Of a stretch of 64,000 nucleotides of DNA, positions 1 to 9,476 are shown in pieces. This stretch comes from Mucilaginibacter sp. (lineage in GTDB: Bacteria; Bacteroidota; Bacteroidia; Sphingobacteriales; Sphingobacteriaceae), in contig NZ_JAQBOF010000019.1 of assembly GCF_028288185.1 (NCBI RefSeq), positions 62,001 through 126,000 on the forward strand, in the 5' to 3' direction. The number at the start of each line of letters is the position of its first letter. The first letter of the stretch is position 1. The translations under genes were made by a program, and so were the position numbers. The notes beneath the pieces were generated by a model. The model searched no databases, had not been told where the DNA came from, and saw only the letters and a list, made by a program, of their open reading frames with translations.

Positions 1-2597
1 ATAATCTTTTTGCCGATTGCTCCCTTATCCAAATTAAAACTTTTATAATAAACTGCCGTACCCGAGTAATGTCGGATATTAAAGTCAGTAAACTTTGTCC
101 AGTCCATTAACGAGTCTATCTCGATTTTTGCCGGGCCGCCCCATTTAGGGTCGAAATGCAGCTCCCATTTTCCGGTGAGTTTAGCAGCGGTCGTAAAGGT
201 TGGGTAATTCGAAGTTGTTGTGCCTTTGGCTATTGTTGAGATTGGTTTTCTAAACACAACAAACACAGATCCGCGCGGATCAAACTCCAACGGAATTATG
301 GTGCGACCATTTTTTTGACTAAAAGCCGTTATAGTTCTTGTCTCGCCGGTAACCGCGTCCCATAGCTCCGGTTGTTTCCCGCTTACGCGGAAAGTGCAAT
401 TGATCTTCTCTTTTGCATCCCACCGGCTGGCTACAAAGTAAATATCTTCGCCCCCTGCTTTACGGTGTATCCAGTCAATATCGCCGTCTTTGCTTAGTCC
501 GCTGTATTCAAAATCTGGCGCAACACGTAAGGCCTGCAATACTTCTGCCGGTGTTTTATCTGCAATTACATGGGCTGATCCATTGTTACCTGTCGGCCAT
601 AACTTGTCTATCGACTTTTCCAACCTGGCTTTTTGAGTCGTATTGCCTGCAAGCCCGACAATACCTTCGGGGCGCGGACCAACAACTGTACCGCCAGCGG
701 CCACTAATGCTGCAATTTTGTCCAACACTTCAGGAGCAATTTTTGAATGATCGGGCAATATCAATATTTTATAGTTCATGCCATCGGGCAATACAAAACG
801 ACCATTTTTAACACTTACGCGGGTAAGCAGGGCATCCAGATTGCAATTATCATGGTCGTAGCCCGGTGCGGGTATAGCGGGTTCTGTTTTCATGGGTTCG
901 CCGTGGCCAATGTCATCGCCACGGTAATAAAGCGCATCGGCAACAAAAAGCCCCTGCTGCAGCATGTAGGAGCAACGACCAATATAGGCGTTAAATGCCG
1001 GTGTTTGTTCCCACCAGGTAACGTTGCGGCTGTAATGTGTGCCTGCAAAATAAACAAAGCCAGGTTTGGCCGTTGTTGATGATGAATGACTAAAATTGTG
1101 GAAAACATCCAGATTAGCGCCATCGCAAAATGCCTGGTCGGCGGTATTTTTTAAATCGAAAAAGCTTTCTTCCCAATGCGGGCCCACGGATGTAAACGCT
1201 TCGCAAGCCGTTATTAATTTGCCATAGATATGGTTGGCGCTTGCGGTATTGCGCAATAAAAAGCGCCTATCAGGCGTAGCACGATGTACTGATGGGATCC
1301 AAAACTCGCCCATGGCTACATCCATCCCCCTAGAGTTTTGCATGCCATCCAATTGCGCCGAATTTGGCCCCGAGGCCTCCGAGTAACTTAACAAGCCATT
1401 TTTATTTGCCAGCTCGCGCAAATGGCCGTAATGGTTTTTGGCTATCAGGTCGGCAATGGTTCTGTAATAATCGCGTCTTACACCGGCAGATTGAGTGGTA
1501 TCTCCAATGGTCATACCTGCAATTGCCGGCAGCCATTTTATCAGGTCATAATTGTGTTGCTGTTTAAATTTGTCGGCAAAAAATTTGGTCCAGGTTGTTT
1601 CGCCGCCTTCCCAGCTATCATCCTCAATACCTATTAAACCCTTTTTCTCTTCGGGTTTCATTTCTTTTAAGACTTTACCTATGGTGATGCTCCAGGTGGT
1701 GTCTAAAGCCTCGGCGCTCATGCCATCGGTAAACAAGCCCCAAACATCGCCTTTCATGGTTGGCTGATAGGCAAACCGCATAATTTTCCATTTTCCCGCA
1801 GGTGCATCCCAATGCAGGCGGCCCTCGCTATCCATTTTATCGGATAAGTTAATGATCTTTGACACATCACTTATACCATCGGTAATAGCAAGCACCGCGA
1901 TTTCATGCCCTATAAATTTCGATTTTTTTAATGCCATTGCTTCATTCGCTGCTTTTTTAATATAGTCCAGGCTTATCGCCGCAGGCGATAAATTGGTTGC
2001 AGAAATGGTTTCTTTAGGATCGGGCAGCATATCATTAAATGATACGCCACCTTCAATATCTTTTTCAGACCAAAGCATCCGTTGCTGTCCAAACTCGGCT
2101 GGTATTGGGCCTGATGTGCCTGCCAACCCTACGCTTAAAACAAATTTTATCCCTATGCGCCCAGCCTCTTTGGCGGCAAATCTAAACAACTGGCGTACGC
2201 GGCTATCCCAGGGTTGCAAATGCTCGGTGGGCAGCTCGGTCATGTAGGCCCCTTTAAAGTCCTGGGTTGGGGTAACTACATATTTTTTATCCTTCAAAAC
2301 CATGGTTGCCTTGGTCGAGCTTAGTTCGCTGCCCACACCACTTTCGTATAGTATGGTGCCCTCAATGCCTTTGGCGTGCATTTCTTCCAGGTCCTTAGTT
2401 ATGGCTTCCTCACTGGTGTTTACGCGCAGCCACATCCAAAAAACCCATGGGCGGGCACTTTTAGGCGGTGTTTTAAAATTGCTTTGCATTGCCGCGTCAG
2501 GAAGGGTTGATGTGGTATTAAATGCTCGCTTTTGTGCGGATACCTGGTTAATTACCAGCGCGGTCACGATTATAGCTAAGTACTTTTTAGGGCTCAT
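1..2597 (-). CDS. GH106-type glycoside hydrolase (alpha-L-rhamnosidase family), 3' end outside window
   Basis: The frame is open from an ATG at 2597 to base 1 (865 codons) and its stop lies beyond the left edge. The product starts with an export signal (MSPKKYLAIIVTALVINQVSAQ), then the GH106-like entry PRPWVFWMWLRVNTSEEAI near residue 55. Further on come YSEASGPNSAQLDG and TACEAFTSVGPHWEESFFDLKNTADQAFCDG, regions that in GH106 carry the acidic catalytic residues, and CSYMLQQGLFVADALYY. The last visible ~70 residues look like the start of a beta-sandwich, galactose-binding-like domain (GKWELHFDP). GH106 enzymes release alpha-L-rhamnose from plant pectins or glycosides, acting in the periplasm. 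It is divergent from a GH78 rhamnosidase, which supports a rhamnoside-degrading locus. I found no internal frameshift. The exact substrate is not readable from sequence. Confidence 0.85.
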   Translation of the reverse strand, partial: MSPKKYLAIIVTALVINQVSAQKRAFNTTSTLPDAAMQSNFKTPPKSARPWVFWMWLRVNTSEEAITKDLEEMHAKGIEGTILYESGVGSELSSTKATMVLKDKKYVVTPTQDFKGAYMTELPTEHLQPWDSRVRQLFRFAAKEAGRIGIKFVLSVGLAGTSGPIPAEFGQQRMLWSEKDIEGGVSFNDMLPDPKETISATNLSPAAISLDYIKKAANEAMALKKSKFIGHEIAVLAITDGISDVSKIINLSDKMDSEGRLHWDAPAGKWKIMRFAYQPTMKGDVWGLFTDGMSAEALDTTWSITIGKVLKEMKPEEKKGLIGIEDDSWEGGETTWTKFFADKFKQQHNYDLIKWLPAIAGMTIGDTTQSAGVRRDYYRTIADLIAKNHYGHLRELANKNGLLSYSEASGPNSAQLDGMQNSRGMDVAMGEFWIPSVHRATPDRRFLLRNTASANHIYGKLITACEAFTSVGPHWEESFFDLKNTADQAFCDGANLDVFHNFSHSSSTTAKPGFVYFAGTHYSRNVTWWEQTPAFNAYIGRCSYMLQQGLFVADALYYRGDDIGHGEPMKTEPAIPAPGYDHDNCNLDALLTRVSVKNGRFVLPDGMNYKILILPDHSKIAPEVLDKIAALVAAGGTVVGPRPEGIVGLAGNTTQKARLEKSIDKLWPTGNNGSAHVIADKTPAEVLQALRVAPDFEYSGLSKDGDIDWIHRKAGGEDIYFVASRWDAKEKINCTFRVSGKQPELWDAVTGETRTITAFSQKNGRTIIPLEFDPRGSVFVVFRKPISTIAKGTTTSNYPTFTTAAKLTGKWELHFDPKWGGPAKIEIDSLMDWTKFTDFNIRHYSGTAVYYKSFNLDKGAIGKKI

Positions 2598-3010
2598 TTT
2601 ATTGATTTGGTCTTATTTTTCATGATGAATAATATTTGCTCTCATAACTTTTTTTAAGTTACTATTTTGGCGGCAAATTTTGTCCGAAATAATAGCTTAT
2701 TGTGGTTGAACAATAAGCGGCCACACTTTAAGTTGCAATGTTTCTTTTTGGTTTAATACAAACGGCGGCCAATTTTAAAAATCAAGTCGTATTTAAGGCA
2801 AGCAATTTCTGATAGACATCTTCCCAATAGGCTTGCAAATCTTGATCTATTGCTTTGCGATGGGATCAAGATGAAAGCCCCTGCATGTCCGTGGGGCTTT
2901 TTATGCTTATTATTTTTTACTGTACATTAGTAGGGCGGTGATAACAACCACCATAGACTGAATTATGTTTTGTTTATGAAGTCTAATTTATAACACCAAT
3001 TAATATTCAA
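2598..3010. promoter_or_regulatory. Divergent intergenic region between two rhamnosidase genes
   Basis: This 413-base gap separates the GH106 and GH78 starts and must hold both promoters. It contains two consecutive hairpins (described separately) at 2839-2900 in plus-strand orientation. An approximate TAnnTTTG-like box (TATGTTTTG, one base too long) lies at about 2963-2971, upstream of the GH78 start. I see no ORF of convincing quality here. Confidence 0.4.
2839..2904 (+). ncRNA. Candidate structured leader or small RNA ending in an intrinsic terminator
   Basis: Two stems follow one another. A perfect 9-bp stem pairs 2839-2847 (ATCTTGATC) with 2864-2872 (GATCAAGAT). A second stem pairs 2874-2881 (AAAGCCCC) with 2893-2900 (GGGGCTTT) and is followed by more T residues, the form of a Rho-independent terminator on the plus strand. 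No plus-strand gene lies upstream to be terminated, because the upstream gene points away. Either a short RNA is made here or this is an attenuator in the 5' leader of the GH78 gene at 3011. The promoter and 5' end are not defined. Confidence 0.4.
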
Positions 3011-5704
3011 ATGAAAATAGTCTTTGCCTTTATAACTTTACTTCTACTTATTCCAAATGTTGTTTTTTGTAAACCATCAGATGTAAAAATTGAAAACCTT
3101 AAATGCGAATATCTTTTAAATCCAATTGCAATTGAGAGCCAGCATCCAATTCTTAGCTGGCAATTGGTTTCATCGTACCAGGCTAAAAGTCAAAAGGCAT
3201 ATAGAATTATAGTAGCGAGCAATATCTCTTTATTAGCGCAAAATAAAGGCGATTATTGGAATAGCGGTATCGTATATTCTTCTAATTCTACCCAAGTTAG
3301 CTACCAGGGTAAGGCGTTAACCTCCCGGAAGAAAGTGTATTGGAAAGTAATGATCTGGGACGAAAAAAACAGCCCGTCTAATTGGAGCCAGGCAGCTTCC
3401 TGGTCTATGGGTTTACTGTATCCTACCGACTGGAAAGCTAAATGGATCGGGGCTTTCGAAAATCCATACCCTGACTCGGCTATAACTTACCCGGCGCCTT
3501 TTTTCCGTAAAGAATTTATAATCGCAAAAAAAATAAAAAAAGCAACAGTTTATATAAGTGGCCTGGGTTTTTATGAACTGTTTTTAAATGGGGAAAAAAT
3601 TGGCGACCAGGTATTGGCTCCTGCTGTCACCAATTATGATCAACGGCCGCTTAAAAAATTGCTTTACCCCTATGATGATCAGTCCACTCAAAGAGTGCTA
3701 TACAATAGTTTTGATATCACCGGTAGCCTTACGCAAAAAAACAATGCTATTGGGATATTACTGGGTAATGGCTGGTATAACCAACGCGACAGAACAATTG
3801 AAGGTAATATGTGGTATGATCTGCCAAAATTGATCTGCCAATTGGAGCTACAATATACAGACGGAACCACAACCGTCATAAGTTCGGACAATACCTGGAA
3901 AACCACAACCGGCCCGTTAATAAAGGATGGTATTTTTACGGGCGAAAAGTATGATGCACGTTTAGAATTAGGCGATTGGAATAAAACAGCATATAATGCT
4001 ATTAAATGGAAATCAGCCATTTTTGTAAAGCCCCCTACCGGCGCTTTACACCCGCAACTGGCACCTTTTGATAAAGTTACCCGTACGTTAAAACCCACTT
4101 TTGATGGTAAAATAAAAGACTCTGTTTATTTATATCATTTAGATGAAACTGTAGCAGGCTGGGCATCCTTAACTGTTAAAGGCAAAGCTGGAAGCAAGAT
4201 TAAAATAAGATATATAAGTGAAGAGGGCAATGATTATGGGCAATATGATAGTTACATTTTAAAAGGTAACGGAATAGAAACCTGGGAACCCAAATTTACC
4301 TGGCATGCTTTTCGGAAAATGGAAGTTGTTTCCAAAGATGTGATTCTCGATGCGGAAAGTATCCAAGTAAAAGATGTACATACCGATGTATCATCAAATG
4401 GAAGTTTTGAGTGCTCTAATCCATTCCTGAATAAAATAAATACAGCTTATTTAAAAACACAAAAAGCCAATCTGCATGGAAGCGTTAGCAGCGACTGCCC
4501 ACATAGAGAAAGGCTTGGTTATACAGGTGATGGACAGGTGGCTATGGAAAGTGCCTTGTTATCATTCGATATGTCGCGATTTTATCCTAAATGGTTTGAT
4601 GACATGAATGATGCCCGAAATAAAAAGACGGGGTTTGTTACGCATACTGCGCCATTTGCCGGTGGTGGTGGCGGCCCGGCCTGGGGATCGGCCTATGTAA
4701 TTATGCCATGGTTGTATTTTTCTTATTATGGTGACACCACCATATTAAGGAAGCATTATAATGGCATGAAACAATGGGTTGAATATTTAGAAACAAGAAC
4801 CGATAAAAATGGGCTGATATCCCATGAAGAACCTAAGGGCTGGTGTTTAGGCGATTGGTGTACACCTACAAAAGTTCAAGTTCCGGAGCCTTTGGTTAAT
4901 ACAGCTTATCTTTATCATGTTACCGATCTGATGACACAAGTTGCCGGGATATTAGGGAAAGATGATGACCGCTTAAAATTTGCAAACCTTGCCCGGCAAA
5001 TCAAGACCAATTTTAATAACGCCTGGTATAACGCTTCAACAAAAACCTACTGGGAAGGCAGGCAGGGCGCTGATGTATTTGCATTGGCTTTCGGCCTGGT
5101 GCCGAAGGAAAATAATGCCACCGTTTTTAATTCTTTACTAAACCATCTGGATAAAATAAATTATCATTTTGACACCGGCATCCTGGGGACGCCGCTATTG
5201 TTAAAAGTGCTATCACAAAACGACAGGGATGATATTGCCTACAAAATAATGAATCAAAAAGATGCTCCGGGTTTTGGCTATTTATTAGACGATAAAAACA
5301 GCACCTTATGGGAAGAATGGAAAGGTGGCGGGTCGCATAGCCATCCAATGTTCGGCAGTGTCGTAACGTGGTTTTATTCTGCTATTGGCGGTATAAAACC
5401 CGACGAGGCAAATGCAGGTATGAAGCATTTTATTATCGAACCCAAACCCCTAGCAGATCTAACTTATTGCAAATCATCCTATAACAGCTTGTTCGGTAAA
5501 ATACGTTCAGAATGGAAAAGAAATAAAAAAGGTACTTTGGAGATACTGATCGAGATACCTAAAAACACCTCGGCAACTTTTGTTTTACCCCATCATAAAA
5601 CGAAAATAAAGGATGACGCCGGTAAGGATATTATGGTTAAAAAATTAAATGATAATTATGAGATTGAGTTTAGATCCGGGGTTTATCGGTTTGAAGTGTT
5701 GTAA
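3011..5704 (+). CDS. GH78 alpha-L-rhamnosidase, secreted
   Basis: The 897-residue product has an N-terminal signal sequence (to about residue 20) and a fibronectin-like N domain beginning SDVKIENLKCEYLLNP. Jelly-roll domains follow, then an (alpha/alpha)6 catalytic domain. The GH78 signature DCPHRERLGYTGDGQ sits at residues 495-509, with E500 in the position of the family general acid. The downstream GGGSHSHPMFGSVVTWFY segment is also typical, and the C-terminal beta-domain is complete. Length fits the family (about 850-1100). The likely role is hydrolysis of terminal alpha-L-rhamnose in the periplasm or at the surface. It is divergently paired with a GH106 gene. Start ATG 3011 is supported by the signal peptide. 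Confidence 0.93.
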   Translation: MKIVFAFITLLLLIPNVVFCKPSDVKIENLKCEYLLNPIAIESQHPILSWQLVSSYQAKSQKAYRIIVASNISLLAQNKGDYWNSGIVYSSNSTQVSYQGKALTSRKKVYWKVMIWDEKNSPSNWSQAASWSMGLLYPTDWKAKWIGAFENPYPDSAITYPAPFFRKEFIIAKKIKKATVYISGLGFYELFLNGEKIGDQVLAPAVTNYDQRPLKKLLYPYDDQSTQRVLYNSFDITGSLTQKNNAIGILLGNGWYNQRDRTIEGNMWYDLPKLICQLELQYTDGTTTVISSDNTWKTTTGPLIKDGIFTGEKYDARLELGDWNKTAYNAIKWKSAIFVKPPTGALHPQLAPFDKVTRTLKPTFDGKIKDSVYLYHLDETVAGWASLTVKGKAGSKIKIRYISEEGNDYGQYDSYILKGNGIETWEPKFTWHAFRKMEVVSKDVILDAESIQVKDVHTDVSSNGSFECSNPFLNKINTAYLKTQKANLHGSVSSDCPHRERLGYTGDGQVAMESALLSFDMSRFYPKWFDDMNDARNKKTGFVTHTAPFAGGGGGPAWGSAYVIMPWLYFSYYGDTTILRKHYNGMKQWVEYLETRTDKNGLISHEEPKGWCLGDWCTPTKVQVPEPLVNTAYLYHVTDLMTQVAGILGKDDDRLKFANLARQIKTNFNNAWYNASTKTYWEGRQGADVFALAFGLVPKENNATVFNSLLNHLDKINYHFDTGILGTPLLLKVLSQNDRDDIAYKIMNQKDAPGFGYLLDDKNSTLWEEWKGGGSHSHPMFGSVVTWFYSAIGGIKPDEANAGMKHFIIEPKPLADLTYCKSSYNSLFGKIRSEWKRNKKGTLEILIEIPKNTSATFVLPHHKTKIKDDAGKDIMVKKLNDNYEIEFRSGVYRFEVL

Positions 5705-5780
5705 AACACCTGTTGCCATCTTACATAAAAAGCCCTGCTCCACATTCTCCCCTTAATTGCTATTTTTGGTAAAACGCATT

Positions 5781-6512
5781 ATGGCTACACAATCGCTCAC
5801 CAAACCCACCTTTTCTATTTATTATTTGAGTGAGCGGGCCGTTACTATTGACTTTGGGCAGCAAATAGCCGAACACTTGTTAGATGCGATCAGCGATTTT
5901 AACGCATTACTTCATCAGCACCCCTTTGCGGGCTTTTGTACAACCGTACCGGCTTATGCTACTTTAACTGTTTTTTTTGATCCGTTAGCGGTGATCAAAT
6001 CGGCTATGCCGGGTGCGGGATGTTTTGAGAAGATATCAGGCTATCTAACTAATTTAAATCAGCAGAAAAAAAAGAGCATTAAAACTATTGGGACTACAGT
6101 CACCATTCCGGTTTGTTATGGCGGCGCGTTTGGCCCCGATCTGGAGGAGCTTGCCCATTTGCATCAATTAGGTATAACCGATGTTGTTAAACTGCACACC
6201 TCAGTAATTTATACGGTTTACATGATAGGCTTTGTGCCAGGGTTTGCTTATTTGGGCGACATGGATGAACGGCTGGCCACACCGCGCAAAGCCGCTCCCC
6301 GGCCGGTCATACCGGCAGGATCTGTTGGTATAGCGGGGCAGCAAACAGGTGTATATCCGTTGCAAACTCCGGGCGGCTGGCAAATTATAGGACAAACACC
6401 TTTGAAATTATTTGATGCAACCAAACTGCAGCCATCGCTATTAAAAGCAGGTGATAAAGTTGTGTTTAAACCCATAAACCTGAAAGAGTTTAACCAATTA
6501 GCATCCGGGTAA
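5781..6512 (+). CDS. pxpB: 5-oxoprolinase subunit PxpB (KipI/AHS1 family)
   Basis: This allophanate-hydrolase-subunit-1-like protein (243 residues from the ATG at 5781) carries GFVPGFAYLGDMDERLATPRKAAPRPVIPAGSVGIAG and the YPLQTPGGWQIIGQTP motif typical of PxpB/KipI. With PxpC and PxpA it forms the ATP-dependent enzyme that opens 5-oxoproline (pyroglutamate) to glutamate in the cytoplasm. An in-frame TTG at 5757 would add eight residues, but ATG 5781 aligns with the family start. It is the first gene of a tight operon, with only one base between its stop and pxpC. Bacillus homologues were first described as inhibitors of the sporulation kinase KinA, which is not expected in this lineage. Confidence 0.93.
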   Translation: MATQSLTKPTFSIYYLSERAVTIDFGQQIAEHLLDAISDFNALLHQHPFAGFCTTVPAYATLTVFFDPLAVIKSAMPGAGCFEKISGYLTNLNQQKKKSIKTIGTTVTIPVCYGGAFGPDLEELAHLHQLGITDVVKLHTSVIYTVYMIGFVPGFAYLGDMDERLATPRKAAPRPVIPAGSVGIAGQQTGVYPLQTPGGWQIIGQTPLKLFDATKLQPSLLKAGDKVVFKPINLKEFNQLASG

Positions 6513-6513
6513 T

Positions 6514-7506
6514 ATGCAGATACGAATAGTAAAACCTGGCTTATTGAGCACTATACAGGATATGGGGCGTGATTTATATTTATCACAAGCTGTGCCCGTA
6601 TCCGGCGCGATGGATAGCTTATCAGCCCGGATTGCAAATAAGGCTGTAGGTAATACTGATAACGAAGCCGTAATAGAGTTTACTTATGCCGATGCCGAGT
6701 TTATAGCAGAAACAGACCTGCTGATTGCCTATGCCGGAGATGGCGCTATTTTAAAAGTGGTCGATCAAAAACTCCCGCCGGAACGCCCAATATATATCCC
6801 GGCTGGCACCAATATTAAACTAACCAATAACCCTACAGGCAGCCGTACTTACATGGCCATTGCCGGCGGTTGGGATCTACCCGATGTTTTAGGCAGTAAA
6901 AGCACTTTTATTACTGCCGGGTTTGGTGGATTAGAGGGCCGGTCGCTAAAAGCCGGTGATCAGTTGACTAACATAGATAAGTTATCAAGCATCGCACAAA
7001 AAATATTTGACAACCTTAACGCAGAACATATCAATTATCCCAACTGGAGTATCCCGCGCCAATTGCTGTTACCTGCTGATCGTAAAAGCATCAGGGTGGT
7101 TGCGGCAAACGAATTTGACTGGTTTGATAAGCAAAGCATTGTCGACTTCTTTACTATCCCATACGTCATCGGCCAGCGTAGTAACCGTATGGGTTATCAT
7201 TTGGAGGGCGCAATTATTAATCGCGTAAAAAAAGATGAGTTATTAAGCACCGCAGTAACGCCCGGCACCATCCAAATTACCGGCAACGGCAGCATGGTGC
7301 TGTTAATGGCCGATTGCCAGATTACCGGTGGCTACCCGCGTATAGCCCAGGTGGCTGCGGTTGATATGCCTTTATGCGCCCAGCTTAAACCCGGCGATGC
7401 CATTTATTTTAAACAAATCAATCGGGATGAGGCAGAAATGCTGTATCTTGAACGGGAACGGGATTTACAAAGGCTAACAACCGCTGTACAGTACAAATTT
7501 TTATAA
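6514..7506 (+). CDS. pxpC: 5-oxoprolinase subunit PxpC (biotin-dependent carboxyltransferase-like, AHS2)
   Basis: The 330-residue protein begins MQIRIVKPGLLSTIQDMGRDLY and contains SGAMDSLSARIANKAVGN, GGLEGRSLKAGDQL, RSNRMGYHLEG and DCQITGGYPRIAQV, all hallmarks of the KipA/AHS2 family and now assigned to 5-oxoprolinase subunit C. The start ATG lies one base after the pxpB stop, so the two are probably translationally coupled. Length and motifs are complete. Confidence 0.93.
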   Translation: MQIRIVKPGLLSTIQDMGRDLYLSQAVPVSGAMDSLSARIANKAVGNTDNEAVIEFTYADAEFIAETDLLIAYAGDGAILKVVDQKLPPERPIYIPAGTNIKLTNNPTGSRTYMAIAGGWDLPDVLGSKSTFITAGFGGLEGRSLKAGDQLTNIDKLSSIAQKIFDNLNAEHINYPNWSIPRQLLLPADRKSIRVVAANEFDWFDKQSIVDFFTIPYVIGQRSNRMGYHLEGAIINRVKKDELLSTAVTPGTIQITGNGSMVLLMADCQITGGYPRIAQVAAVDMPLCAQLKPGDAIYFKQINRDEAEMLYLERERDLQRLTTAVQYKFL

Positions 7507-7518
7507 ATTAACAACACC

Positions 7519-8280
7519 ATGCAAAGCATAGACCTTAATTGCGATATGGGCGAGGCATTTGGCAACTACCCAATGCCCAATGATGATACGTTGATGGACT
7601 ATATTACATCGGCCAATATAGCCTGCGGTTATCACGCCGGCGACCCTGAAGTAATGCAGCATACGGTTGCTATGGCTATTAAAAAAAATGTGGCTATAGG
7701 CGCGCATCCTGGATTACCCGATTTGCAGGGTTTTGGCCGTAGGGATATGAAAATATCGGCTAACGAGGCTTACCAAATCACCCTATATCAGATTGGTGCT
7801 TTATATGGTTTTGTAAAAGCGGCAGGCGGCAAATTACACCATGTTAAGGCACATGGGGCGCTATACAATATGGCCGCTAAGGATGCCGCGCTGGCTAAGG
7901 CTATAGTACAGGCTGTACATGATTTTGATTCGTCATTAATATTATATGCCCTTGCAGGCAGCGAAATGGTGGAGGCCGCCAAAAAAACCGGGATAGTAAC
8001 CGCGTCTGAAGTATTTGCCGACAGGACTTACCAGGACGATGGCTCGCTTACCCCACGTACCCAAAGCAATGCTTTGATAACTGATGAGCAGCAGTCTATT
8101 GCCCAAGTTTTGCTGATGGTGAAGAACCAACAGGTAATATCAGCCAATAAAAAAACTATAAACCTAAAAGCCGAAACACTTTGCCTGCATGGCGATGGCG
8201 CGCACGCCGTAGAATTTGCCAAAATGATAAACAAAAAACTAAAAAGCGAAGGCATTACCATTAAAGCCCCTGCGCAGTAA
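7519..8280 (+). CDS. pxpA: 5-oxoprolinase subunit PxpA (LamB/YcsF family)
   Basis: The 253-residue protein has the YcsF signature IDLNCDMGEAFGNY at the N-terminus, then ANIACGYHAGDP, GAHPGLPDLQGFGRR, HVKAHGALYN, EVFADRTYQDDGSL and LCLHGDGAHA. This subunit completes the PxpABC cytoplasmic 5-oxoprolinase. It starts 12 bases after pxpC, and its stop codon directly abuts the ATG of the next gene, the putative permease. Confidence 0.94.
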   Translation: MQSIDLNCDMGEAFGNYPMPNDDTLMDYITSANIACGYHAGDPEVMQHTVAMAIKKNVAIGAHPGLPDLQGFGRRDMKISANEAYQITLYQIGALYGFVKAAGGKLHHVKAHGALYNMAAKDAALAKAIVQAVHDFDSSLILYALAGSEMVEAAKKTGIVTASEVFADRTYQDDGSLTPRTQSNALITDEQQSIAQVLLMVKNQQVISANKKTINLKAETLCLHGDGAHAVEFAKMINKKLKSEGITIKAPAQ

Positions 8281-9462
8281 ATGAAAAAACAGTACAACTG
8301 GAGCGTATTAATTGGTGCTGCTTTCCTGATGGCATCATCGGCCATTGGTCCGGGATTTTTAACGCAAACGGCTGTATTTACGGCGCAATTAGGTGCCAGT
8401 TTTGGATTTGTAATATTACTTTCTATTATACTGGATGCAATTGCCCAGCTAAACATTTGGCGCATAATTACCGTTGCCGATAAACCGGCACAGGATATTG
8501 CCAACCAGGTTTTTCCGGGGTTGGGTTATTTTGTATCGTTCCTTGTTTTTTTAGGGGGAATGGCTTTTAATATCGGCAATATTGCCGGGGCCGGTCTGGG
8601 ATTAAACGTGTTGCTTGGCGTAAGCGTTGGGCAGGGTGCCATCATGAGCGCCATTGTGGCCATAGGCATTTTTGTATACAAAGAATCGGGCAAAGCCATG
8701 GACTTGTTTGCCAAATGCATGGGCTGCCTTAAAATAGCCCTGGCGCTATACATCGCCTACGTCAGCAAACCACCGTTGGCCGAAGCCGCTATAAGGGCTA
8801 TAAACCCATCACAATTTAGTTTTACCGCAGTGTTGACTATAGTTGGCGGAACAGTCGGCGGCTATATCACTTTTGCCGGAGCGCATCGCCTGCTGGATGC
8901 TCGTATAACCGGCGAGAAAAACTTGCCTGTTGTTAACCGGGGAGCGTTAAGTGCCATAGGTTTAGCATCTGTAATGCGGTTATTGTTGTTTATCGCCGCG
9001 CTGGGTGTAATTACCGCAGGCGGCAAGCTTGATCCATCTAACCCGGCTGCTTCGGTATTCCGTTTGGCTAGTGGTGAGTTGGGGTATAAACTTTTCGGCG
9101 TTATCATCTGGGCGGCGGGCATCTCATCAGTAGTCGGTTCGGCTTATACTTCGGTATCATTTATAAAAAGTTTTAGTCCGGTGATATTAAAACGTAACCG
9201 CGAGATCATTATCGGGTTCATTATCGTATCCTGCGCTATATTTTTGGCGATAGGTAAGCCGGTTAAAATATTGCTTGCAGTTGGCGCCATCAATGGTTTT
9301 ATACTACCTATTGCATTGGGTGTTATGCTGATAGCCGCCTATCGTTCAAAAATTATAGCTACCTATAAACAACCACTGCTATTAACTATTTTAGGCGTAC
9401 TGGTGGTAGGCACTATGACGTGGATGAGCGTTGGCGCAATCGCCCAAATGTTAAGTCATTAA
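8281..9462 (+). CDS. Nramp-superfamily permease linked to 5-oxoprolinase (YcsG-like)
   Basis: This 393-residue integral membrane protein has about 11 hydrophobic segments and an Nramp-type first helix (SSAIGPGFLTQTAVF). Nramp metal transporters carry DPGN about 11 residues after the GPGFL start; here the aligned residues 34-37 are T-A-Q-L, so the metal-ligand Asp and Asn are missing. The TM6 region reads YITFAGAHRLLDAR rather than a metal-binding MPH motif. The gene abuts pxpA with zero spacing, as ycsG lies beside ycsF in the Bacillus kip region. I infer an uptake role for 5-oxoproline or a related amino acid rather than divalent metals; this is context-based and untested. Confidence 0.8.
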   Translation: MKKQYNWSVLIGAAFLMASSAIGPGFLTQTAVFTAQLGASFGFVILLSIILDAIAQLNIWRIITVADKPAQDIANQVFPGLGYFVSFLVFLGGMAFNIGNIAGAGLGLNVLLGVSVGQGAIMSAIVAIGIFVYKESGKAMDLFAKCMGCLKIALALYIAYVSKPPLAEAAIRAINPSQFSFTAVLTIVGGTVGGYITFAGAHRLLDARITGEKNLPVVNRGALSAIGLASVMRLLLFIAALGVITAGGKLDPSNPAASVFRLASGELGYKLFGVIIWAAGISSVVGSAYTSVSFIKSFSPVILKRNREIIIGFIIVSCAIFLAIGKPVKILLAVGAINGFILPIALGVMLIAAYRSKIIATYKQPLLLTILGVLVVGTMTWMSVGAIAQMLSH

Positions 9463-9476
9463 TTAAAAATCTGTAA

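Noticed and set aside
1..2597. Apparent frameshift in the first gene because no complete ORF is present
   Set aside because: The frame is open from 2597 to base 1; only the stop is missing, because the window ends there.
2874..2933. 19-codon ORF through the terminator hairpin
   Set aside because: It overlaps the GC stem of the terminator and has no signal of translation.
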